The position numbers and the translations under genes were made by a program. From Streptomyces seoulensis (GTDB lineage Bacteria > Actinomycetota > Actinomycetes > Streptomycetales > Streptomycetaceae), in assembly GCA_013364255.1 (NCBI GenBank), contig CP054936.1, positions 2,510,853 through 2,574,852 of the forward strand: DNA of 64,000 bases, written 5' to 3'. This document shows, one piece after another, positions 58,872-64,000 of the stretch. How positions within the stretch are numbered: position 1 is the stretch's first letter; every line of letters starts with the position of its first letter. The notes beneath the pieces were generated by a model, which ran no database searches, was not told the DNA's origin, and saw nothing but the letters and a program-made list of their open reading frames with translations.

Positions 58872-59339
58872 ATGACCGTCGCGCAGCGCCGGGGCCGCAA
58901 GATCATGATGACGCCGGGCGAGCTGGACGAGTTCCTCGCCGCCGAGCGCACCTGCCGGGTCGCGACGGTGTCGGCGGGCGGCGCACCGCACGTGAGCGCC
59001 CTGTGGTTCGTGTGGGACGGCGCCTCGCTGTGGCTGTACTCGGTGGTGCGCAGCAGACGCTGGGCCGACCTGCGCCGCGATCCGCGGGTGGCGATCGTCG
59101 TCGACACGGGCGAGGAGTACGACCGGCTGCGCGGCGTGGAGCTGTCCGGCACGGTGGAGTGCGTGGGCGAGACACCGCGCACCGGCGAGCTGCGCGCCGA
59201 ACTCGACCTGCCCGAGACCCTGTTCGCCCGCAAGTACTTCGGCCTGGAGGAGATGCCGCACGACGGCCGGCACGCGTGGCTGCGGCTGACACCGGAGAAA
59301 ACCGTCTCCTGGGACTTCCGCAAACTCGGCGCCGCCTAG
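58872..59339 (+). CDS. Pyridoxamine 5'-phosphate oxidase-like flavin/F420 protein
   Basis: A 155-residue PNPOx-fold protein: RTCRVATVSAGGAPHVSALWFVWDGASLWLYSVVRSRRWADLRRDPRVAIVVD is the split-barrel core and LFARKYFGLEEMPHDGRHAWLRLTPEKTVSWDFRKLG the end. In actinomycetes such small proteins are often F420-binding (FDOR-B) or FMN-binding. The GAGGGG element at 58861-58866 precedes ATG 58872. It is placed after the Rieske gene but in its own unit. Confidence 0.82.
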   Translation: MTVAQRRGRKIMMTPGELDEFLAAERTCRVATVSAGGAPHVSALWFVWDGASLWLYSVVRSRRWADLRRDPRVAIVVDTGEEYDRLRGVELSGTVECVGETPRTGELRAELDLPETLFARKYFGLEEMPHDGRHAWLRLTPEKTVSWDFRKLGAA

Positions 59340-59365
59340 CCGCTCACGTCGCGGGGAGCGTGATC

Positions 59366-60268
59366 TCAGGCCGCCCGCTCCCCCGCCGCCCGCAGCGCGT
59401 CCACCGCCGCGCGGATCGAGGGACGGCGGTCGGCGTCGGCGCGCCACACGGCGTAGACGTGCCGCCGCACCGCCTGCCGCACCGGGACCGTCCGCACCCC
59501 GTCGGGCAGCGGCCCCCGGCCGAGCCGCGGCGCGACGCACACGCCGAGGCCCGCGGCGACCAGGGCGAGCTGGGTGGCGTGCTCCTGGGCGCGGTGCGCG
59601 ACACGCGGTTCGACGCTCTGGGAACGCAGGGTGTCCAGCAGCCACTCGTGGCAGAACTCCGCGTCGGCCCAGGTGATCCAGTCGTCGTCGGCGAAGTCCT
59701 CCAGCGCGGCTTCGGCGCGGTCGGCGCAGGGGTGGGTGGCGGGCAGGGCCACGTCGACGGGGTCGTCGAGGACCGGGGCGCGGGTGAGGCCCTCGGGCAC
59801 CGGCAGCGGCTTGTTGTACCAGTCGAGGACCAGGGCGAGATCGACGTCGCCGCGCTGCACGGCGCGCAGGGCGGGCGCGGGCTCCACCTCGGTGGTGGTG
59901 ACGGTGAGGCCGGGGTACCGGGTGCGCAGCTCGGCCAGCGCCGGCGGGAAGAGGCCCCGCGCGGCGGTGGGGAACGCGCCCAGCCGCAGTTCGCCGACCA
60001 CCTGTCCGCGACGGGCCTCCAGATCGGACTGTGCCAGCTGGACCTGGGACAGGATGCGCGCCGCGTGCTCGGCCAGCAGCCGGCCCGCGTCGGTGAGGCG
60101 AACACCCCGGCCGTTCCTGGCCAAAAGCTGCTGGCCCACCTCGCGCTCCAGCTTGGCCATCTGCTGCGAGACGGCCGAGGTCGTCACGTGCAGTCCGTCG
60201 GCCGCGCCGCTGACCGAGCCGTGCCGGGCAAGGGCGTCGAGGGTGCGCAGGCGCTCCAGGTTCAACAT
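59366..60268 (-). CDS. LysR-family regulator
   Basis: A 300-residue regulator. MLNLERLRTLDALARHGSVSGAADGLHVTTSAVSQQMAKLEREVGQQLLARNGRGVRLTDAGRLL is the winged helix; the effector domain follows (LRLGAFPTAARGLFPPALAELRTRYPGLTVTTTEVEPAPAL). Divergent from an EamA exporter 74 nt away, with the direct repeat TGCTACGAG over both core promoters. TAGCAT (60276-60281, minus) lies 7 nt before its ATG, so the transcript is likely leaderless. It is the presumed activator of the exporter. Confidence 0.88.
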   Translation of the reverse strand: MLNLERLRTLDALARHGSVSGAADGLHVTTSAVSQQMAKLEREVGQQLLARNGRGVRLTDAGRLLAEHAARILSQVQLAQSDLEARRGQVVGELRLGAFPTAARGLFPPALAELRTRYPGLTVTTTEVEPAPALRAVQRGDVDLALVLDWYNKPLPVPEGLTRAPVLDDPVDVALPATHPCADRAEAALEDFADDDWITWADAEFCHEWLLDTLRSQSVEPRVAHRAQEHATQLALVAAGLGVCVAPRLGRGPLPDGVRTVPVRQAVRRHVYAVWRADADRRPSIRAAVDALRAAGERAA

Positions 60269-60275
60269 GTAAGCG

Positions 60276-60336
60276 ATGCTACGAGATACCGGGCTCGAAT
60301 TCTCGATTGTGCTACGAGGTCGGTGCCGTGCATCGT
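60276..60336. promoter_or_regulatory. Divergent leaderless promoters with repeated LysR-type site
   Basis: TGCTACGAG occurs at 60277-60285 and 60310-60318 (33-bp period). The first copy overlaps the regulator's -10 TAGCAT; the second overlaps TTGTGC (60307-60312), which is 18 nt from CATCGT (60331-60336), 6 nt before the exporter ATG. Confidence 0.6.
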
Positions 60337-60342
60337 ACGACC

Positions 60343-61479
60343 ATGAGCACCGCGACCGCCTCCTCACCGTCATCGTCACCGTCCGCCCCGCCCGAACAGG
60401 CCGGCCGCCGCCTGCACTGGCGGGCCCGGTTCGCCTTCCTCGCGCTGGTGTGGGGCTTCAGCTACCTGTTCATGAAGGTGGGCACGCGCGGCTTCGCGCC
60501 CTTCCAGGTGACGCTGGGGCGGCTGCTGTTCGGCACCGCGGTGCTCGCGGTGGCGATGGCCGTGAAGCGGGAGCGGCTGCCGCGCGGTGCGCGTACGTGG
60601 GGCCATCTGGCGGTCGCGGGGTTCCTCCTCAACGCGCTCCCGTTCTCGCTGTTCGCGTACGCGGAGCTGACGATCCCCTCCACCCTCGCCGGCATCTGCA
60701 ACGCGACGTCGCCGCTGTGGGGCATGGCACTCTCGCTCGTCGCCCTCTCGGAGGACCGCCCGACCCGGTTGCGGGTGGCCGGTCTCGGGCTCGGCTTCCT
60801 CGGGGTGCTCACGGTGCTGGGCGCCTGGCAGGGGTTCCAGGGCCTGGACGCGGGCGGCACGGCGATGGCCCTGCTGGCCTCGCTGAGCTACCCGGTCGGC
60901 TGGATCTACGTCCGCCGCACCCTGGCCGGCTCCGCCGAGTCCCACCTGTCCCTGACGGGCGGGCAGTTGCTGCTGGCCACGGCGCAACTCGCGGTGGTCA
61001 CCCCGCTGTTCACCGAGGTGCCGACCAGCCTGTCGGTGGGGCCGCTGCTGGCGATCGCCGCGCTGGGCGCCCTGGGCACCGGTTTCGCGATGCTCGTCCA
61101 GTACGGCCTGGTCGCCGAGGTCGGGCCGACGACGGCCCAGATGGTCACCTACTTCGTCCCGATCATCGCCGCCACGGCGGGCGTCGCGGTACTCGGCGAA
61201 CACCTGAGCTGGTCCACCCCGGTCGGCGCGGTCGTGGTCCTGGCGGGAGCGGCCCTGACCCAGGCCCGCCGCCCCGGAAACGGCGACCGCTCCGCCCGCA
61301 CGGCACGGGAGAAGGCGGTGCGCGCGACGGCGGACGGGGCGGCGCGGACCGCGACGGACGGAGCGGTGCGCATCGCCCCGGACGAGTCGGCGCGGACCGC
61401 GACGGACGAGCCCGTACGCATCACACCGGGCGAGCCGGTGGGCGCCGTGCCGGAGATGCCCGCACCCGCCACGCCGTAG
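60343..61479 (+). CDS. EamA/DMT-family exporter with repetitive C-terminal tail
   Basis: A 378-residue protein. Residues 20-305 form the ten-helix EamA fold, with FAFLALVWGFSYLFMKVGTRGF, two EamA repeats and a final MVTYFVPIIAATAGVAVLGEHLSW. Residues 318-378 are a soluble tail of Ala/Thr/Arg/Asp/Glu-rich repeats (ATADGAARTATDGAVRIAP, ESARTATDEPVRITPGEP), absent from typical family members. The exporter is divergent from LysR. ATG 60343 is chosen because a TTGTGC-N18-CATCGT promoter ends 6 nt before it. Amino-acid or metabolite efflux is inferred. Confidence 0.85.
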   Translation: MSTATASSPSSSPSAPPEQAGRRLHWRARFAFLALVWGFSYLFMKVGTRGFAPFQVTLGRLLFGTAVLAVAMAVKRERLPRGARTWGHLAVAGFLLNALPFSLFAYAELTIPSTLAGICNATSPLWGMALSLVALSEDRPTRLRVAGLGLGFLGVLTVLGAWQGFQGLDAGGTAMALLASLSYPVGWIYVRRTLAGSAESHLSLTGGQLLLATAQLAVVTPLFTEVPTSLSVGPLLAIAALGALGTGFAMLVQYGLVAEVGPTTAQMVTYFVPIIAATAGVAVLGEHLSWSTPVGAVVVLAGAALTQARRPGNGDRSARTAREKAVRATADGAARTATDGAVRIAPDESARTATDEPVRITPGEPVGAVPEMPAPATP

Positions 61480-61872
61480 AGGACCGTCCGGGCCGGGCCG
61501 GCGAGGGCGGCCCGGAGCGCCTCCGGCCCGGCGGGAGGCCCCGTCCATCCCGCCGCTCGGACGACGGGCCGCCCGGCGTAGCACGACCGCCCGGCGGCGA
61601 GCCGTCCCCCACGGGACGTGCCCGCCGCCGGGCGGTCGTCGCACGTGGACTGTCGTCGCACGCGGACTGGGACATACGGGGCCCACGTGCGCGAGGCCGG
61701 CCCACACGGGACCGATGCGCGCGGAACTGGCGCACACAGGACCGACGGGGCCGACGCACACACCTGGCGCGCTCTCCGGCGGGGAACCGACCCCCGCCGA
61801 CGCCCCCGCCCACACGCCTGCCTTCCCGGAGGCACCACACGACCCCACCGACAACACAGCCCCCGCCGCCCC
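61480..61872. other. 393-nt gene-free region between convergent genes
   Basis: No supported gene. Contains a 17-bp direct repeat, gtcgtcgcacgtggact-like, near 61636-61671, and a second set of degenerate cacacaggaccgacg-type repeats at about 61700-61760. Elsewhere GC-rich and unremarkable. Confidence 0.55.
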
Positions 61873-63213
61873 CTACACGTACCCCCGCGCAGGCGCGGGC
61901 CCCAGCGCGGCGGCCACGGCGTCCGCCAGCCGCTCGGGCTCGCCGTCCCGGAGTGTGGAGACGGTGATCCGGATTCCGGGGGGCGCGCTCAGCCGGAAGC
62001 GCGCGCCGGGGGCGACGGCCCAGCCGGCGTGCAGCAGCCGGGCGACGGCTCCGGTCTCGTCCGGCACGGGCACCCACACGTTCATCCCGCTGCGCCCGCG
62101 CGCGGCGACGCCTCGCTCGGCCAGCGCGCCGATCAGCGCCGCGCGCCGTCTGCCGTACTCCGCCGCCACCCCGCGCGCGGCCGGCGCCCCGTCCGCCCAC
62201 AGCAGCACCACGGCCCGTTGCAGCAGCAGGCTCACCCAGCCGGAGGCGAGCCGCTGCCGGCCGCGGACCCGGTCGACGGTGACCTCGTCCCCGGTCAGGA
62301 CGGCGAGGCGCAGGTCGGGGCCGTAGGCCTTGGCGACCGACCGGACGAAGGCCCAGTGGCGGGTGACTCCGGCGAGCGGGTGCAGGGGGAGGTCGACGAT
62401 GCCGTGGCCGTGGTCGTCCTCGATGAGCAGCGTCTCCGGGTACTCGCCCAGCACGGTCCGCAGGGCACGCGCGCGCGGGGCGCTCACCGCCGCGCCGGTC
62501 GGGTTCTGCGCCCGGTCCGTGACGATCAGCGCGCGTGCGCCGTCCGCGAGGGCGCCGCGTACGTCGTCGGGCAGCGGCCCCTCGTCGTCGACCCGGACGG
62601 GCACCGCGCGCAGCCCCAGCGCCGGCACCAGGTCGAGCGTCCGCCCCCAGCCGGGATCCTCCACGGCGACCGTGTCGCCCGGCTTGAGGTGGGCCGCGAG
62701 GACCCGCTCGACCCCGTCCAGCGAGCCGGACAGCACAGCGAGCGGCCCCGGCGGCACCGCGTCGGCGTCCAGCCCGGCACGCGCGACGCGTTCCAGCTCC
62801 GGGTCCACGGGCCGGTGCCCGTACAGCACCGGCTCGCGGTCGCCGCGGGCCGCCGCCTCGGCGAACACCGGCGCCAGCGGCGGCAGCAGCGCCGGGTCGG
62901 GGCTGCCGGCCGACACGTCCCGCACCCCCTCGGGCACGTCCACGCGGATGTGGTCCCGCCCGGTGGTGGCGGGCGCGGGCCGCACCCGGCTGCCGCGACG
63001 GCCGGCGGTCTCGATGACCCCGCGCTCGCGCAGCACCCGGTACGCGGCGGCGACGGTGTTGGGATTGACCCCCAGTTGAGTCGCCAACTCCCGCATGGGT
63101 GGCAGTAGTTGACCCGGCTCCAGGTCTCCGCCGCCCACCGCGCGTTCGACGCTCGCGGCGATCTCCGCCGCACGCCGCCCCTCGATCCGATATCCTCCTA
63201 GCACAAACCACAT
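61873..63213 (-). CDS. MocR-type regulator (GntR winged helix plus aminotransferase fold)
   Basis: A 446-residue fusion. The winged helix is GRRAAEIAASVERAVGGGDLEPGQLLPPMRELATQLGVNPNTVAAAYRVLRERGVIETAGRRGSRV. The PLP-binding domain has LIEDDHGHGIVDLPLHPL and the cofactor lysine in FVRSVAKAYGPDLRLAVL. It is divergent from a PNPOx-like gene with a perfect 12-bp palindrome between the starts. MocR proteins of the PdxR type sense PLP; pairing with PNPOx-family genes would suit vitamin B6 or flavin metabolism, but that is inference. ATG 63213 has no Shine-Dalgarno and is probably leaderless. Confidence 0.86.
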   Translation of the reverse strand: MWFVLGGYRIEGRRAAEIAASVERAVGGGDLEPGQLLPPMRELATQLGVNPNTVAAAYRVLRERGVIETAGRRGSRVRPAPATTGRDHIRVDVPEGVRDVSAGSPDPALLPPLAPVFAEAAARGDREPVLYGHRPVDPELERVARAGLDADAVPPGPLAVLSGSLDGVERVLAAHLKPGDTVAVEDPGWGRTLDLVPALGLRAVPVRVDDEGPLPDDVRGALADGARALIVTDRAQNPTGAAVSAPRARALRTVLGEYPETLLIEDDHGHGIVDLPLHPLAGVTRHWAFVRSVAKAYGPDLRLAVLTGDEVTVDRVRGRQRLASGWVSLLLQRAVVLLWADGAPAARGVAAEYGRRRAALIGALAERGVAARGRSGMNVWVPVPDETGAVARLLHAGWAVAPGARFRLSAPPGIRITVSTLRDGEPERLADAVAAALGPAPARGYV

Positions 63214-63215
63214 TA

Positions 63216-63227
63216 TGCACTAGTGCA
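63216..63227. promoter_or_regulatory. Palindrome TGCACTAGTGCA, candidate MocR operator
   Basis: A perfect 12-bp palindrome 2 nt from the MocR ATG (63211-63213) and 12 nt before the plus-strand start at 63240. The AT-rich CATTAT next to it (63211-63216) is the likely -10 of the plus-strand gene. Confidence 0.6.
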
Positions 63228-63239
63228 ATGGAGACCGCA

Positions 63240-63923
63240 ATGCAGGGCACCCCGCAGCCGACATCGCCGCCCGACGCCTACGCCCCGACCGACCGCACCG
63301 TGCCCACCCGCTCCGCCGACCGGGCGTCCTACGACAAGGAGCTGGTGCACGCGATACTCGACGAGGGCTACGTCTGCCATCTCGGCTTCGTCCGCGACGG
63401 CGCGCCCGTGGTCCTCCCGACGCTGTACGGCCGGGTCGGCGAGCTGCTCTACGTGCACGGCTCGACGGGCTCGCGGCCGCTGCGCATGGCCGGGCAGGCC
63501 GACCCGGGGCTTCCGGTGTGCCTGACGGTCACCCACGTCGACGGCCTGGTCCTGGCCCGCTCCGCCTTCCACCACTCGATCAACTACCGCTCCGTGGTGG
63601 TGCACGGCACCGCCCACCAGGTCACCGACCCGCAGGAGAAGCGGACGGCGCTGGACGCGCTGGTGGACCACGTGGTGGCCGGCCGGGCCGCCGACTCCCG
63701 CCCCGCCAACACCAAGGAACTGGCGGCCACCGCCGTGCTCCGCATCGACCTGGCCGAGGTCTCCGCCAAGCTGCGCACCGGCGGGGTGAACGACGAGCCC
63801 GAGGACCTCGCGCTGCCGCACTGGGCCGGCGTCGTCCCGGTCGCCAGGCGGTACGGCGCTCCGCTGGCCGACCCGGACCTGGCCCCCGGCACCGAGCTGC
63901 CGGACTACCTCAGGGCGCTGTGA
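63240..63923 (+). CDS. Pyridoxamine 5'-phosphate oxidase family protein
   Basis: A 227-residue split-barrel flavoprotein. YDKELVHAILDEGYVCHLGFVRDGAPVVLPTLYGRVGELLYVHGSTGSRPLRMAGQADPGLPVCLTVTHVDGLVLARSAFHHSINYRSVVVHGTAHQV shows the FMN-binding barrel, including the HSINYRSVV motif of the PNPOx-like Putative_PNPOx branch. It ends with a short Pro-rich C-terminus. ATG 63240 is preferred over ATG 63228 because GGAG at 63230-63233 is 6 nt before it. It is divergent from a MocR regulator. The next gene begins in the stop codon (TGATG). Confidence 0.86.
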   Translation: MQGTPQPTSPPDAYAPTDRTVPTRSADRASYDKELVHAILDEGYVCHLGFVRDGAPVVLPTLYGRVGELLYVHGSTGSRPLRMAGQADPGLPVCLTVTHVDGLVLARSAFHHSINYRSVVVHGTAHQVTDPQEKRTALDALVDHVVAGRAADSRPANTKELAATAVLRIDLAEVSAKLRTGGVNDEPEDLALPHWAGVVPVARRYGAPLADPDLAPGTELPDYLRAL

Positions 63924-64000
63924 TGCTGGTCCACCCCTGGGACGCGCCCCGCGAGGACGCCGAGTGGCAGCGCTGGCTGACTCGCCACGGCTTCGGCCAG
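63923..64000 (+). CDS. Start of an FMN-binding PaiB-like protein, cut by the window
   Basis: A partial gene of 26 codons with ATG 63923 overlapping the previous stop by one base (TGATG). The visible residues are MLVHPWDAPREDAEWQRWLT and then RHGFGQ; the HPWD start resembles PaiB-type FMN-binding negative regulators and related acetyltransferase-linked proteins, but this is a weak match on few residues. It is co-transcribed with the PNPOx gene. Confidence 0.5.
   Translation, partial: MLVHPWDAPREDAEWQRWLTRHGFGQ

Noticed and set aside
1..64000. tRNA, rRNA or riboswitch
   Set aside because: Reading both strands I saw no cloverleaf with CCA-type ends, no rRNA-like sequence and no conserved riboswitch core in the leaders of bioD, purB or galU; a covariance search would be decisive.
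1..64000. Prophage, transposon or secondary-metabolite cluster
   Set aside because: No integrase, transposase, capsid, PKS or NRPS signature, and codon use is uniform.

Overview
The window is a stretch of a high-GC Gram-positive chromosome, almost certainly Streptomyces or a very close relative. The reasons are the very high GC with strong third-position G/C, frequent GTG starts, many leaderless promoters of TANNNT-N6/7-ATG type, two MocR-type regulators, an EF-Tu3-type second elongation factor, an F420/LLM oxidoreductase and an ACT-GNAT protein. There is no rRNA, tRNA, CRISPR, prophage, transposase or biosynthetic gene cluster that I can support. It looks like ordinary chromosome built from short transcription units, many of them a regulator divergent from its presumed target.

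Layout. 1-13 kb: end of a biotin operon (bioD), a methyltransferase, a small toxin-antitoxin pair with a degenerate Fic motif, a MacB/FtsX-type ABC exporter, an F420 oxidoreductase, a GNAT, two overlapping DUF21/CBS membrane proteins, an SGNH hydrolase, purB and mug. 13-23 kb: ROK and GntR regulators, an alpha/beta hydrolase whose 3' end overlaps an EamA exporter, a divergent MocR, a PhoD-type phosphatase and an ACT-GNAT protein. 23-28 kb: a methionine gamma-lyase-like gene divergent from an Lrp regulator, a DUF885 peptidase-like gene, and a rhodanese divergent from a second Lrp; this looks like a sulfur amino-acid neighbourhood. 28-33 kb: sbcD-sbcC and yigZ. 33-43 kb: CoA-binding protein, YbaK domain protein, XRE-cupin regulator divergent from a second EamA exporter, two left-handed beta-helix proteins, DedA, a sigma/anti-sigma-like fusion membrane protein, galU, a thioesterase, an anchored protein and a spermidine-synthase-like protein. 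43-47 kb: tuf3 with a structured leader, a TVP38 protein, a 33-bp tandem repeat array and a leaderless 59-residue gene. 47-57 kb: SDR, DUF4291, lnt, Gfo/Idh/MocA, DinB, ung, a lone peptide-binding lipoprotein and a two-gene SDR/fabG operon with a consensus promoter. 57-64 kb: a HipA-like kinase/DUF3037 pair, a Rieske lipoprotein, PNPOx proteins, LysR divergent from a third EamA exporter, and a second MocR divergent from a PNPOx gene and a cut-off PaiB-like gene.

How it works together. The recurring theme is regulator/target pairs sharing a very short promoter region. Three EamA exporters are each back to back with a regulator of a different family (MocR, XRE-cupin, LysR). Two sulfur-related enzymes are each back to back with an Lrp. 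One PNPOx gene is back to back with a MocR. Several of these intergenic regions hold visible palindromes or direct repeats that are candidate operators. A second theme is short GC-rich tandem repeats (18, 19, 21, 24 and 33 bp periods) in gene ends and intergenic DNA. The least explained items are the sigma/anti-sigma-like fusion, the HipA-like/DUF3037 pair, the degenerate Fic toxin family, the EamA/hydrolase antisense overlap and the 33-bp array.
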